A DNA stretch of 64,000 bases from Vibrio tetraodonis (GTDB lineage: Bacteria; Pseudomonadota; Gammaproteobacteria; Enterobacterales; Vibrionaceae): assembly GCF_003350295.1 (NCBI RefSeq), contig NZ_QLYY01000023.1, positions 39,144 through 103,143 on the forward strand. Reading direction: 5' to 3'. The translations under genes were made by a program, and so were the position numbers. Positions 1-9,636 of this stretch are shown in pieces. The notes beneath the pieces were generated by a model. The model was not told where the DNA came from and did no database searches. It saw only the letters and a program-made list of their open reading frames with translations. The stretch's first letter is position 1. Each line of letters begins with the position of its first letter.

Positions 1-67
1 AATTGTTCTTGAATCATTAGCCTATATCGAGAATGGACCTTTGCTAACCATAGGTGAACCGCAGTAA
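1..67 (+). CDS. C-terminal tail of a DUF3131-family protein (cut by window start)
   Basis: An open frame enters from the left edge (reading from base 2) and stops with TAA at 65-67. Its last residues, IVLESLAYIENGPLL, align with the ends of the two complete DUF3131 proteins that follow (ITLEILLYKQQGKLL and VLEALLYKQNGKLY). I infer a third tandem paralogue, cut by the window edge. The next gene begins 35 bases downstream, so the three probably share an operon. Only 21 codons are visible, so the family call rests on this alignment and on position. Confidence 0.55.
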   Translation, partial: IVLESLAYIENGPLLTIGEPQ

Positions 68-102
68 TGATGTCTAACAAAGATAAATAAGAAGGAAGAG
101 GT

Positions 103-1503
103 ATGCGAGCAATTTGTATTGGTTTAATCACCATAGCCATTGTTGGTTGCGGTAATAAGTATAACCAATTCTCTGATGACATTGTTGAACGAAAAAACCA
201 TTGGACAGCACCTGGCCCCAGGCACGGACCACTTACTGAGAGAGAGATGGAACTTGCCCGAATTGCATGGAAATATTTTGAAAACAACTATCAAGAATCG
301 ACTGGTCTGGTTAATGCGGTAAACAACTACCCTTCCGTTACTTGGTGGGATGCCGCTTCTTATCTGGCAGGAATGGTCAGCGCATACGAGTTAAAAATCA
401 TTAAAAAAGAAGAGTTTGATAAGCGCCTTGTGCGTTTTCTAACGACTCTAAACACCTTAGATCTCTTTAAGGGAGAGCTACCCAATAAAGCTTATAACAC
501 TCAGAATGCAGCAAAAGTTGACTATGCCAATCAGCCGGGCGAAATTGGTTATTCAGCACTCGATTTAGGGCGGTTAATGATTTGGTTGTATATCGTTAAG
601 CATCGCTACCCCGAGTTTGCAAGTAGTATCGACTCAGCCGTTTTAAGATGGAACTTTTGTAATGTTGTCGATGAGAATGGCACCATGTTTGGAGCATTAC
701 TTGAGCCAGGTAAAGAAGTTCAATACCTGCAAGAAGGTAGGTTGGGCTATGAAGAATATGCTGCAAAGGGTTTCGAATTATGGGGGTTTGATACAACGCA
801 AGCCGCTATGGCAGAGCCTTATGCGACGATAAATCTTTTCGGTTACGACGTTCCTTATGACACCCGGGATCCCAGAAAGTTAAAAGCTCACAGCTATGTA
901 GTTACAGAAAGTTATGTGCTCGACGGTATCGAAATGGGGTGGGATTTAGTTTCGGATAGAACTCCGCATGATTTGAACTACTCACATGATTGGATTGCGG
1001 AATTTGCACTACAGATATACCGAGTTCAAGAAGAACGATATAAACAAACAGGAATAATTACCGCTAGAACAGAGCATCAATTGGCTGGTGCTCCATATTT
1101 TGTCTACGACACTATCTACACTGATGGATTTGCGTGGAATACTATTTCTGAGGTCGGGGAATTTTTACCTCAGTACTCTGCTGTAGCGATAAAAGGGGCG
1201 ATGGGAATGTGGGTCTTGTGGGACACCCCGTACACAGACTTGCTGTTTGATCATGTCTCTACAGCGTATGACAGAGAAAAAGGCTTCTATGAAGGAATTT
1301 TTGAAAATGGGACGGGTTTAATTAATACCTTCACTTCAAACAACAATGGAATAACGCTAGAAATACTACTTTACAAGCAACAAGGCAAGCTACTTACATA
1401 TAAAGATAATGTTGCTCCCAGTGTGTGGGAAAAAGCCCTTGAGTCACCATTTGGTTATGAAGGTCAGTGTTTGCCTCGCCGAAAAATAGAACCTGTTAAA
1501 TAA
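103..1503 (+). CDS. DUF3131 domain lipoprotein, copy A
   Basis: A 466-residue protein with a lipoprotein signal (hydrophobic stretch ending in IAIVGC, Cys at about residue 16). The rest is a DUF3131-type fold, predicted to be an (alpha/alpha) toroid, running from about LTEREMELARIAWKYFE to the C-terminus. Motifs shared with the next gene include NTGLVN-like, LPNKAY, YSALDLGRL, VLRWNFC, EGRLGYEEYAAKG, DPYFVYD-like and GFYEG. It is likely anchored on the periplasmic face of a membrane. The family has no agreed enzymatic activity; the aromatic, acidic toroid suggests carbohydrate binding or processing (inference). The start is supported by a strong ribosome site, AAGGAAGAGG, 1-2 bases before GTATG. 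It lies 12 bases before the next gene. Confidence 0.8.
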   Translation: MRAICIGLITIAIVGCGNKYNQFSDDIVERKNHWTAPGPRHGPLTEREMELARIAWKYFENNYQESTGLVNAVNNYPSVTWWDAASYLAGMVSAYELKIIKKEEFDKRLVRFLTTLNTLDLFKGELPNKAYNTQNAAKVDYANQPGEIGYSALDLGRLMIWLYIVKHRYPEFASSIDSAVLRWNFCNVVDENGTMFGALLEPGKEVQYLQEGRLGYEEYAAKGFELWGFDTTQAAMAEPYATINLFGYDVPYDTRDPRKLKAHSYVVTESYVLDGIEMGWDLVSDRTPHDLNYSHDWIAEFALQIYRVQEERYKQTGIITARTEHQLAGAPYFVYDTIYTDGFAWNTISEVGEFLPQYSAVAIKGAMGMWVLWDTPYTDLLFDHVSTAYDREKGFYEGIFENGTGLINTFTSNNNGITLEILLYKQQGKLLTYKDNVAPSVWEKALESPFGYEGQCLPRRKIEPVK

Positions 1504-1515
1504 CAGGGGTTATTA

Positions 1516-2898
1516 ATGCTTAAGCAGTGGATAATTTTAACTTTAGCTGTTTCCATTACTGCTTGCGGTGTGGTGTATCGAGGAGTATCAGATGGCGTCA
1601 GCTCGATTAATCAATCCCAATATATTCGGCAGGGTCGCTATGGTGAGTTGACTGAAGAAGAGTTAGGGTGGGCGCAAATCGCATGGAAATATGTGGAAAA
1701 TAATACCGAGTTAAATACTGGTCTGGTCAACAGTCTTGATAAGTATCCCACTACAAACATGTCCGGTATTGCAGACTATCTAATTGCATTGTTGGCTGCG
1801 AGAGAATTTGAGTTTATCCCGAATAAACAGTATGACGAAAGGCTTACTTTAGTATTAACATTCTTAAATGAAATGGACTTAAGTTATGGTCATGCTCCGA
1901 ATAAAGTTTACAGTACACAAACAGCAAAAATGACGGATTACTCAGGCAAGCCAACTGACATTGGGTGGTCTTCACTTGATATCGGTCGACTTCTTATTGT
2001 TCTAGCGATTGTAAAACGTCACTCACCAGAATTTTCTGAATACATTGATAAAGCGGTTCTTAGGTGGAACTTTTGTGAGTTAGTTAGTTTTGACGGCGAA
2101 CTTTATGGTTCATCACTGAATGAAAATACGTTAACTCGATATAAAGAGGGTCGTTTAGGTATCGAAGAGTACACGTCATATGGCTACCTTGATTGGTCTT
2201 TAATTCCTGATAAAGCGATGAACATCGAGCCTTATGACGTAGCAACTATCTATAATATTGACTTGCTGTTTGATGGTAGGGACCCACGTATATTTAACGT
2301 TTTAAGACCAGTATATAGTACACCTTACCTATGGATGGGTTTAGAGTTTAATTGGGATCAGGTTGGCGATGTTTCTTCTTCAGATGCTGTCCACTCTAAT
2401 AATACTTTGGCCGCGATGGCCGACGCTATTTATCAAGTTCAGGAAGAACGTTGGAATAGGGAGCGTATATACACAGCGAGAGGAGAGCATGTCGTTAGCA
2501 AAGACCCTTATTTTGTTTATGATGCAATTTATGCTTTAGGTACACCATGGATAACTGTCGCCGAAGATGGAGCTTCTTATGATGAGCTTGCGTTAGTTTC
2601 CACTCGAGTTGCTTTTCAGATGTGGGCGTTATGGAAGACAGATTATACAGATCGTTTAATGACTTTAGTGAAAGAACTTTACGACCCCAAAAGAGGCTGG
2701 TACGAAGGGCGATATGAATTAACCAGTGCTTATGAAAAAAGCATTAGTTTGAAGACCAACTCGGGCGTACTTGAGGCTTTGTTGTATAAACAAAATGGGA
2801 AACTGTACAAAGCTCGTGATGAGAAAGAGTATCGAGATGTTAAGTTCAATTCACGTTTTGATCACCCCCGAAAATGTCTAGTGGAGACATTTAGATGA
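1516..2898 (+). CDS. DUF3131 domain lipoprotein, copy B
   Basis: A 460-residue paralogue of the preceding gene with the same architecture: a lipobox (SITAC at about residue 17) and then the DUF3131 domain with AWKYVENNTELNTGLVN, APNKVYSTQTAK, GWSSLDIGRLL, VLRWNFCEL, KEGRLGIEEYTSYG, DPYFVYDAIYALG and RGWYEGRYE. AGGGG lies 8 bases before the ATG. The stop codon overlaps the next start (ATGA), indicating translational coupling. Paired, divergent DUF3131 lipoproteins next to a GH16 hydrolase and a glycosyltransferase suggest an extracellular polysaccharide function, but no substrate can be read from the sequence. Confidence 0.8.
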   Translation: MLKQWIILTLAVSITACGVVYRGVSDGVSSINQSQYIRQGRYGELTEEELGWAQIAWKYVENNTELNTGLVNSLDKYPTTNMSGIADYLIALLAAREFEFIPNKQYDERLTLVLTFLNEMDLSYGHAPNKVYSTQTAKMTDYSGKPTDIGWSSLDIGRLLIVLAIVKRHSPEFSEYIDKAVLRWNFCELVSFDGELYGSSLNENTLTRYKEGRLGIEEYTSYGYLDWSLIPDKAMNIEPYDVATIYNIDLLFDGRDPRIFNVLRPVYSTPYLWMGLEFNWDQVGDVSSSDAVHSNNTLAAMADAIYQVQEERWNRERIYTARGEHVVSKDPYFVYDAIYALGTPWITVAEDGASYDELALVSTRVAFQMWALWKTDYTDRLMTLVKELYDPKRGWYEGRYELTSAYEKSISLKTNSGVLEALLYKQNGKLYKARDEKEYRDVKFNSRFDHPRKCLVETFR

Positions 2899-3869
2899 AG
2901 CGATTATGTTGCTTACTGGCAGTTGTATTATCATTTTCCGTCAATGCCTTCAATCTAGCCTCAGTAGACCTCATGAATGCGCCAAGCATATTTGTTATGC
3001 AAGGGCGGTACGCTCAAGCTGCGAATAGTTTTCATGTGCAAGCGAGTAAAGCTATGCTTATGGAGCGCAAACTTGGGACTAAAAACATGTGGCGTACTGC
3101 GGGTTTATTAGAGGGGCTAGCCGCTATTTGTGCTGAAAAAAGTAATGATCCAGTTGCCTATGAGTTTTGGGCCAATAGCGTACGATTTTTCTTAATGGGT
3201 GGCACCAATTGGGATGATGTGAAGACAGGTTTGTATAGAGAACTAGAACTAAATACTAATCGCATGCAAGTCAATGTCGTCCCGGGAGATGCGGGCTTAG
3301 ATGTTGAAGAGTACCAGCTACAGCTTGTTGCTCTTATCGATATATGGGATAAAAAACTGTCGGTTCTAAACTATTCATCTCCCTCACCAGGATTGATGAG
3401 TTCCACTTCGGAAATAATACGAGAGCAAAATCAAGTCAGTCAATCCGGTGAAGGTTTACGCCAATATGGACCTAAGACAAAATTAGCAATTGGCACCCAG
3501 TTTACGGAGAAGCAAACTTTTGTCGTTGAACCTGCCCAACCTGTTGAAAATAAGAAAAAAAGCACAATTTCATCTGAGGTTCAGCCGTCTGCTTTACGGG
3601 GCGTTCCGTATCAGTCTCGTCAAAATACTGAACTTGAATCATCTTTAGTTAATGAAGATGGGAGTGAGTCGATAGTAGAGGTTATGCCGATTAAAAAAAA
3701 CCACGCTATAAGTGAGTTTGACCAAGCGAGTGATGAGGTACAGCAGCAGGATGCGCCAACAAATAAATCTTCCCAACAGATATCTAGAGGCAGCTCCGAA
3801 AAGCAAGTTATAGAGCCAGTTCAGGCATCTCAAAGGCGAAGTTTTTCTCCTCCAACACCTGAAAATTAA
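2895..3869 (+). CDS. secreted protein of unknown function with disordered C-terminal tail
   Basis: A 324-residue protein I do not recognise. It has a Sec signal peptide (MKRLCCLLAVVLSFSVNAF). An alpha-helical region follows at about 20-165, with AKSNDPVAYEFWANSVRFFLMGG resembling a TPR-like helix pair. The remaining ~160 residues are low-complexity and rich in Gln, Ser, Glu and Pro, probably disordered. The start overlaps the previous stop by 4 bases with GGAGA upstream, so it belongs to the DUF3131 operon. It is probably a periplasmic scaffold or partner of the two lipoproteins (inference from context only). Confidence 0.6.
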   Translation: MKRLCCLLAVVLSFSVNAFNLASVDLMNAPSIFVMQGRYAQAANSFHVQASKAMLMERKLGTKNMWRTAGLLEGLAAICAEKSNDPVAYEFWANSVRFFLMGGTNWDDVKTGLYRELELNTNRMQVNVVPGDAGLDVEEYQLQLVALIDIWDKKLSVLNYSSPSPGLMSSTSEIIREQNQVSQSGEGLRQYGPKTKLAIGTQFTEKQTFVVEPAQPVENKKKSTISSEVQPSALRGVPYQSRQNTELESSLVNEDGSESIVEVMPIKKNHAISEFDQASDEVQQQDAPTNKSSQQISRGSSEKQVIEPVQASQRRSFSPPTPEN

Positions 3870-3941
3870 ATCAATTCTTCAAAAAGCACCATTATGCATT
3901 ACTATTAATATAAATATCAAATTAAAACTATGTGAAAAAAC

Positions 3942-4730
3942 ATGCGCAATAGAAATTTACTCTCTTTGGTCCCGCTGTGTTTTATGGCTTTTGCTCAAGC
4001 TGAAAGTGAAGTTCCAATTACAGATTCTCTTCAACATTTTGATGAAACACAGTGGTGGCTAGCAGACGGGTGGGAAAATGGTTATCCTTTTTTGAGCAGA
4101 TGGGAAGCTGACGCTGTAAAATTTGGTAAGCAAGGAATGCGTATATCATTAGCACCTGACCCTAAAAGAAACAGTGACGGGAGTTATAATTTCTACTCTG
4201 GGGAGGTGCGGAGTCATGATTTCTATTCGTATGGATGTTTTGAAATTGATATTAAGCCGATAAGGGCTCCAGGGGTGGTTACTTCTTTTTTCTTGTTTTC
4301 CGGCCCTTATGACAAGCCTCACGACGGCAATGGTATGCATAACGAAATAGACATCGAATTTCTAGGTTCGAACACCAATATGGTACAGATGAACTTTTGG
4401 ACTGATGATGATGATTATTCGAACAGCCATGAAACTCTCATATTCTTGGATTTTGATGCGTCGAAAGACTTTCACCGATACGGAATATACTGGAGTGAAG
4501 ATTCGATAGAATGGTTCATAGATGGCAAGTCTGTGCTGAAAGTGCTTGACAGCCCATTTGATCCCATACCTAGTATTTCAAGCTCAAGGCTAAGGATGAT
4601 GTTTAACGTCTGGGCTACAGATCCAAAGATCGCTAACTGGGCAGGAAAATTTAATCACACTAAGAAAAAAACTTATACCGCTGTTTATAAAAACTTTAGT
4701 TACACGCCCCTTCAGAGGTGCTCACATTAA
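3942..4730 (+). CDS. secreted glycoside hydrolase family 16 (beta-glucanase type)
   Basis: A 262-residue protein with a signal peptide ending near AQAES. The GH16 catalytic signature ExDxxE is intact in NEIDIEFLG, supplying nucleophile and acid/base Glu. The following VQMNFWTDDDD and the later FHRYGIYWSEDSIEWFIDGK are typical of the lichenase-like (beta-1,3-1,4-glucanase) branch. It should cut a beta-glucan or related exopolysaccharide in the periplasm or outside the cell. It lies 72 bases after the preceding gene and 90 before the glycosyltransferase. I read it as a remodelling enzyme for a polysaccharide handled by this cluster. Substrate specificity (laminarin, lichenan, own matrix) cannot be decided here. 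Confidence 0.85.
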   Translation: MRNRNLLSLVPLCFMAFAQAESEVPITDSLQHFDETQWWLADGWENGYPFLSRWEADAVKFGKQGMRISLAPDPKRNSDGSYNFYSGEVRSHDFYSYGCFEIDIKPIRAPGVVTSFFLFSGPYDKPHDGNGMHNEIDIEFLGSNTNMVQMNFWTDDDDYSNSHETLIFLDFDASKDFHRYGIYWSEDSIEWFIDGKSVLKVLDSPFDPIPSISSSRLRMMFNVWATDPKIANWAGKFNHTKKKTYTAVYKNFSYTPLQRCSH

Positions 4731-4820
4731 CTAGGTATAAAATTTAATACTATCTTTGTTGCTTATTAAATAGAGTACTATGCTTCTAGTTGAATATAGT
4801 AATTCGGCTAGGAGTTTACC

Positions 4821-6104
4821 ATGGATAGTTCTAAAACTGCGGCGCGTTCGCTACTTGACCAGTCTAATACACATTTTGATTTGACCAACCCGGAACATCA
4901 GGTCAGTTTACTCTCTCTGGCAGATAAGTTGCTTTGTTTTGAAGATATGCCACTTAGCGATTTATTGCAGATATCAGAAAATTATGATGCCCCTTTGGAG
5001 TTCGAATTAGCGGTTAAGTTAGTACAATCTCGAAGAGAAATACTTTCTATAACTCAGCCAGCTTCAATAGCGGTTGTCTTTGCTATGTGGGGGGAACACA
5101 ATCGTCTGCTAGCCAAAGACGAAGAGAACCCTAATGGCGAAGACTCATTAAGAACTAAGATTGCGCAATTGGAGTGGATAACCAGAGATAGTTTGGTCGA
5201 TTGGCATTTATACGCGGTAGATGATGGTTGCCCTCACGAAAGTGCAGACATTGCCCAACGTATAGTTGATGGTCTGGATGAACATTTATCAAAGAGGGTG
5301 TCAGTGCTTGAACTTAGTAAGGCTTTACCGACGACTCAAGGTCCTCTGAGAAATCTAACTTCTGCTGACGACTCACGCAAAGGCGGAGCTATCATTTATG
5401 GATGCATGCAAGCTTTAAATGATGGCGCTGACGCCGTGGTATATACTGATGCCGACAACTCTGTACATTTGGGGCAACTGGGAACGATAGTCGGTCCTTT
5501 TTGCAAACATGCAAAGCAAGTTGTGCTTGGCAATCGGAAGCATCCAGACTCTATTTTGGTCAAACAAGAAGAGCGTTGGGGAGTCGGAATTAAAACGTTA
5601 CGGCATATGCAGCGCATGATTGGGGCACAGATCTTCGATAACGGCATAAAAGATACTCAGGCAGCCTTCAAACTATATGGACGAGAGGTGCTATCTAAAA
5701 TTTTGCAAAACCCCACAGTGTTTGATTTCTCTTTCGATACAGATTGGATTTATGCGGCTATGGAACTCAAGCAATCAATTGCGACAGTGCCTTTTGCGTT
5801 TATCGATTCTGCAGCAGAGTCCGCATCAATAGTACAAGGTCCTATGACGACTTGGTACGTACTCATTGAAGGGTTAGTGAAGGCAGCAGAGGCTCGAAAT
5901 GCCGAATATAGTGAGGAAATGGCGAATGTCTTTAAATCAGAAATAAAATCCTACCATGACTTAGAGCTTATCATTGATGTCCTTCCTCCTGAGCTCGCTG
6001 ACGCTGAGGATAAAGAGTTGGGCAATCCCACGATTATGTCTCCCAATTCAGTTCGTCAGTGGATTAAAGAGGCGAAAGAGTCTAATGAACAAGCTACAGC
6101 ATAA
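4821..6104 (+). CDS. glycosyltransferase, GT-A (family 2-like)
   Basis: A 427-residue cytoplasmic protein without membrane segments. The central GT-A region carries YAVDDGCPHESA (nucleotide-binding Asp pair) and the metal-binding DxD-like YTDADNSVHLGQ, then GNRKHPDSILVKQEERWG and DTQAAFKLYGREVL, which resemble polyprenyl-phosphate-sugar synthases of GT2. The ~90 residue N-terminal helical extension (LSLADKLLCFEDMPLSDLL) is unusual for simple DPM-like enzymes. AGGAGTTTACC precedes the ATG. Placement after GH16 and the DUF3131 pair suggests it supplies or transfers sugar for the same polymer (inference). Confidence 0.7.
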   Translation: MDSSKTAARSLLDQSNTHFDLTNPEHQVSLLSLADKLLCFEDMPLSDLLQISENYDAPLEFELAVKLVQSRREILSITQPASIAVVFAMWGEHNRLLAKDEENPNGEDSLRTKIAQLEWITRDSLVDWHLYAVDDGCPHESADIAQRIVDGLDEHLSKRVSVLELSKALPTTQGPLRNLTSADDSRKGGAIIYGCMQALNDGADAVVYTDADNSVHLGQLGTIVGPFCKHAKQVVLGNRKHPDSILVKQEERWGVGIKTLRHMQRMIGAQIFDNGIKDTQAAFKLYGREVLSKILQNPTVFDFSFDTDWIYAAMELKQSIATVPFAFIDSAAESASIVQGPMTTWYVLIEGLVKAAEARNAEYSEEMANVFKSEIKSYHDLELIIDVLPPELADAEDKELGNPTIMSPNSVRQWIKEAKESNEQATA

Positions 6105-6121
6105 GTTTTCCTAAACATACG

Positions 6122-6148
6122 CAAGCCTAGCAATCATGCTACGGCTTG
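6122..6148. terminator. hairpin between convergent genes
   Basis: CAAGCC (6122-6127) pairs with GGCTTG (6143-6148), and inside it TAGCA pairs with TGCTA around an ATCA loop. It lies between the ends of the converging glycosyltransferase and response-regulator genes. No clear T-run follows, so termination efficiency is uncertain. Confidence 0.4.
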
Positions 6149-6222
6149 TGTAGAGCCCAAATACTCCCGAGAAACGATGCGGTTACACTGAGTCAAATCG
6201 CTATACTCTACACTCGTTTTCT

Positions 6223-7785
6223 CTAAATGCTAAAAGGCTCGGGAGGAGGTAAATAGACACCTTCAACGCGTGCATATTGCACCCATTGCATCCAGTTTGG
6301 TGGAAGGGCTAGGGATGATAAATCACTCAAGTGATTTTCTAGTATCAGAGGCCTTTGGCCATTCTGTGAAAGACTGTAGATGTAGTCGAGTTTTGCACCC
6401 ACAGAATATGGATACTTACCGATATACATTTTTAGACTGTCTAGAGAGTTTGGCTGCGGAATCACGGTTGTATAACTAAACAACCTTGGCAGATCTTCTA
6501 ACGAGTTGTGACTACTACTGGTTTTTTTAAGAAGAATGCTGAAGGTATGTGCAATCTTGGTTTCGCCAAAATAGAGAAGAGCAGGAAGGTAATGCTTTAT
6601 GATAATGGACGGAAAATTATAGTCGTGTTCATAAAAAAGAGAGAGGCCAAGCAATAGCTTGTTGTGCGCTTGGGCGTCTTTCCCTTCTTGAATTAATATA
6701 TGGCATTGAAATAGAGAGAGCATCGCTTTTAAATGAAGGACGCGAAGAGGAGTCAAACGGCGCGAGGCTAGACGATAAAAATTATTAAGGTGCTGGAGTA
6801 TAGTGCTTCTTATTTGTTGTTCAGGGCTCGATTTATAGCATCCTTCTAGACTGAGGAGATATTGCGATACCGAGTTCATCCAATTTTTGTCTGCCAATGA
6901 AATATGACAGGCATATGTGTAGCCTATTTTTATTAATGTCTCACGTTGGCCTAAACTTTCAGCCATATTCACTGCGCTTATCGCACGACTACTGATACTG
7001 GGTGTTAGCTCGAACGATTTGAGTGCATACTTTAGAGCTTGTTTGAGTTCACCTTCTTCCCGATATAATTCACTCAAACAGTCGATGACTTTCAAAGATA
7101 AAGGGGACTCGATCAAGTAATCATGTAGAAGATTGATTGCCGCTTGGTTTTGTCCGGTTTGATACAAACAGTGTGCTTGTGCGACAGCCTTACTTGGATG
7201 ATTTCTAAGGGTAGATGTGTCAATAAAGTGTTGCAGTAGATCCCATGACTCACTGCTAATTACAAGATCAATTAGTACCGATTCAATTGTGGCTGATGCG
7301 CCTCCTTGCTCTACTACTTCGATAGCACATGAAATCTTATCAAAGTTATTTATCGGAGTGAGGTCATACAGTAGTGCTATTTTTTCCGACTCAGTAAGAA
7401 TCAGCTCTAACTTTTCTCCAAGAGACTTGGTTTGAATTGGCTTAGATATAAAATGCCGTGCACTACCTGAAAGGGCAGTAAGTACAGTGCCCTGCTTTGT
7501 GTCACTCGATATTATCAAGATACCGACTTTGTGGTTTATGAGCTTATTGTTTATTAAAATAGAGGTGAGTTCAAAGCCAGTGAGAGTCTGTTCTAAGTGG
7601 TAGTCCACGATCAATAAATCAAAGAAACTTGATTCAATCATGTTTATGGCTTGTTTACAGTCTGTCGACGAAAAGACTTGCTCTCTTTTTGCTCCTAATG
7701 CTATTAATTGTTGTTTAATAAGCACTACAGAAGTACGAGAATCATCAATAATCAATATATTCGATTCTGATAACTTTTTTTTCAT
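6223..7785 (-). CDS. response regulator with CheY-like receiver and helical TPR-like region
   Basis: About 520 residues. The N-terminal receiver has the acidic pair (IIDDSR), the phospho-acceptor Asp in LLIVDYHLEQ, and the conserved Lys in ISKPIQTKSLGEKL. From about residue 200 it is all-helical with TPR-like units (AVAQAHCLYQTGQNQAAINLLHDYL; LSELYREEGELKQALKYALKSFEL). There is no DNA-binding or GGDEF/EAL output domain, so it probably acts through protein contacts. I chose the ATG at 7785 (MKKKLSESNILIIDDS) because an upstream GTG would add an atypical leader. It stands alone, divergent from the small gene at 7889. Confidence 0.75.
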   Translation of the reverse strand: MKKKLSESNILIIDDSRTSVVLIKQQLIALGAKREQVFSSTDCKQAINMIESSFFDLLIVDYHLEQTLTGFELTSILINNKLINHKVGILIISSDTKQGTVLTALSGSARHFISKPIQTKSLGEKLELILTESEKIALLYDLTPINNFDKISCAIEVVEQGGASATIESVLIDLVISSESWDLLQHFIDTSTLRNHPSKAVAQAHCLYQTGQNQAAINLLHDYLIESPLSLKVIDCLSELYREEGELKQALKYALKSFELTPSISSRAISAVNMAESLGQRETLIKIGYTYACHISLADKNWMNSVSQYLLSLEGCYKSSPEQQIRSTILQHLNNFYRLASRRLTPLRVLHLKAMLSLFQCHILIQEGKDAQAHNKLLLGLSLFYEHDYNFPSIIIKHYLPALLYFGETKIAHTFSILLKKTSSSHNSLEDLPRLFSYTTVIPQPNSLDSLKMYIGKYPYSVGAKLDYIYSLSQNGQRPLILENHLSDLSSLALPPNWMQWVQYARVEGVYLPPPEPFSI

Positions 7786-7888
7786 AATGATGCTTTTCCA
7801 CCTAGCCACCTAAATAATAGGCACTTGGTTGCTTATGATCAAGGTGATAAGTCGCTAAAGTGGATAAGTGTTTAGATAGGGGATAAAC

Positions 7889-8248
7889 ATGCTTAGGTAT
7901 ATCCAGCGCCGTAGAATTAAAAAAGTGATTAAGCTACTCTCGCCTATGTTAGTAAAAGGCTATGGCAGCCGTGATTATTTCAGTCTTGGGCAAGTTAACA
8001 CAAGTGCTAGGTTGTTATGTAAGCGTCAGCAGCAGATTGCCTTGGCGTTATTTGCTAATCCTGATGATCTCGACTTAGACAATAGCCCATCGCTTAAGCT
8101 GCTTCGCAATGACATAGCGAATGATTTTTTCGATTCCAACCACTACAATGCGCAGGACGTGATTAATTTGCTGATTAGTGGTGGCTGGAAAGGTGGTCGA
8201 ATGAATGATGATATGTCACACCGATTTGGTATGCACAGCCGCTATTGA
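7889..8248 (+). CDS. small conserved Vibrio protein (probably DUF6559)
   Basis: A 119-residue basic protein with a cluster of Arg/Lys at the N-terminus (YIQRRRIKKVIKLLSPMLVKGYG). GGGG lies 8 bases before the ATG. The body has YFSLGQVNTSARLLCKRQQQIALALFANPDDL, a pattern I associate with the uncharacterised DUF6559 family of vibrios (from memory, tentative). There is no signal peptide or membrane segment. Nothing nearby indicates a function; it is divergent from the response regulator. Confidence 0.6.
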   Translation: MLRYIQRRRIKKVIKLLSPMLVKGYGSRDYFSLGQVNTSARLLCKRQQQIALALFANPDDLDLDNSPSLKLLRNDIANDFFDSNHYNAQDVINLLISGGWKGGRMNDDMSHRFGMHSRY

Positions 8249-8310
8249 TTACGAATTAACGAACTATTAAGTTGCGGCCAACTCTGAGGTAGACCGCACC
8301 TGTCTTGTTG

Positions 8311-9636
8311 TTAATTAAAATCTTGGGTCCAGTAGAACATCTTTGATGAGTCTGATCTGTCTTGCCTAAAACCTATTCCCATTTTGGTCCTGTGATGACT
8401 CATCACGTTTTGGCAGTGCCCTGGGTGCCCTGCCCAGCTGTCAGCACCAGCATTGTTAACTTGTCCGTCACTTCTTTTCTTACCATTTCCGAAGATGGGC
8501 CTGATAGCTGATGAAGAGGTGATGAGTGCTGAATTTTGCGCCATGCTATTAACAACAAAATGACCTATCTCATCTAATTTGTATTGTTCATTTGAGTTTA
8601 ATTGAGCGTTGTTAGCGGTATCACTGTCCCATGCAATGGGCGAAACTGGCGGATAAATACCAGCAGCAGATTGCTCAGATTGATCGCAGTATCGCTGTGT
8701 CGATCTTGCACAATTAGTCGCAATGACTGACTGATACTTTATACTGCTATGACTTAAGTCATCTGGGATGTTGACGATTCGACACCATCTTTTATCCGCA
8801 GCACCCTGGCCAGGCATACCCCAAATTGAACCGCTGAGTATTTGACTTTTATCTAATGACGCGAAGTCTATAACGACGTCGTTATCTAACTGACTTATAT
8901 CCAAGGTTATCTCTCCAGAAGAATCATTTAGCTGAAATATTGAAGCACCAGCGTTTTTGGCCGCAGCGGCAATTTGGGGTCTTTGCATTTGCTCCCATGC
9001 ACTACCAAAATTCGTTTGTAACTGATTGGCATGAGCCAAAGCGATAAAGTGGTAGGTAGGGAGTGTTTGCTCAGAGCCCTGCTGAGTTTTAGATGTAACG
9101 CTTCCAAAGCTTTCAAATACCAAAGATGAAGTAAACACAGCATTGTTAAACACATAAGTTGCTAAATGTTCACTCGTACAGGTATTCGCATCCATGTCAT
9201 AGCGATATTCAGAAAAGGTGCCGTCTACCAATAACTGATTATTTACCCTCTGCGCACTTAGCCCGACCGCTTGATAACAGTGCCAGTCATGAACCCAGCG
9301 GCTATCATTATCAATAATAATGGTTGGAGTAGGAATGTTTATATTGACCTTTCGAGTGTTAGCACCTTTGAAAGCAGGTAATCTTGGCTTAACAGGAATC
9401 GAAGAATAGTTGGACACACTCCCACCTTTATCAACTAATCCTTCGATAGCAAAAATCATATTTCCTTTTAGTATTTGTTCCTTTGGGGTTGAAAACGTTT
9501 GATTAGATGATGGATTTACATTAGTCGAAGCCGAGGGACTACTACTTGAATTATTGTCTCCTGATGAACTCCCTCCGCCACATCCTGAAATGGAAAGTGT
9601 AGTCAGAATTACTGCTAATACATTATCTTGCCTCAT
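8311..9636 (-). CDS. lipoprotein with C-terminal CAP/SCP-like domain
   Basis: About 441 residues. The lipobox is TLSISGCGGGSSS, followed by a Ser/Asn-rich linker. The middle ~220 residues are not recognised. The last ~130 residues match the bacterial CAP (SCP/PR-1) pattern: PVSPIAWDSDTANNAQLNS, then GHFVVNSM, SWAGHPGHCQNVMSHH, MGIGFRQD and the terminal YWTQDF, paralleling the usual SPGHCxNLM and YWTQxF blocks. Start: the ATG at 9636 follows AAAGGAGAAATT, whereas the longer frame has no such site. It is probably surface or periplasmic. The activity of bacterial CAP proteins is mostly unknown. Confidence 0.65.
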   Translation of the reverse strand: MRQDNVLAVILTTLSISGCGGGSSSGDNNSSSSPSASTNVNPSSNQTFSTPKEQILKGNMIFAIEGLVDKGGSVSNYSSIPVKPRLPAFKGANTRKVNINIPTPTIIIDNDSRWVHDWHCYQAVGLSAQRVNNQLLVDGTFSEYRYDMDANTCTSEHLATYVFNNAVFTSSLVFESFGSVTSKTQQGSEQTLPTYHFIALAHANQLQTNFGSAWEQMQRPQIAAAAKNAGASIFQLNDSSGEITLDISQLDNDVVIDFASLDKSQILSGSIWGMPGQGAADKRWCRIVNIPDDLSHSSIKYQSVIATNCARSTQRYCDQSEQSAAGIYPPVSPIAWDSDTANNAQLNSNEQYKLDEIGHFVVNSMAQNSALITSSSAIRPIFGNGKKRSDGQVNNAGADSWAGHPGHCQNVMSHHRTKMGIGFRQDRSDSSKMFYWTQDFN

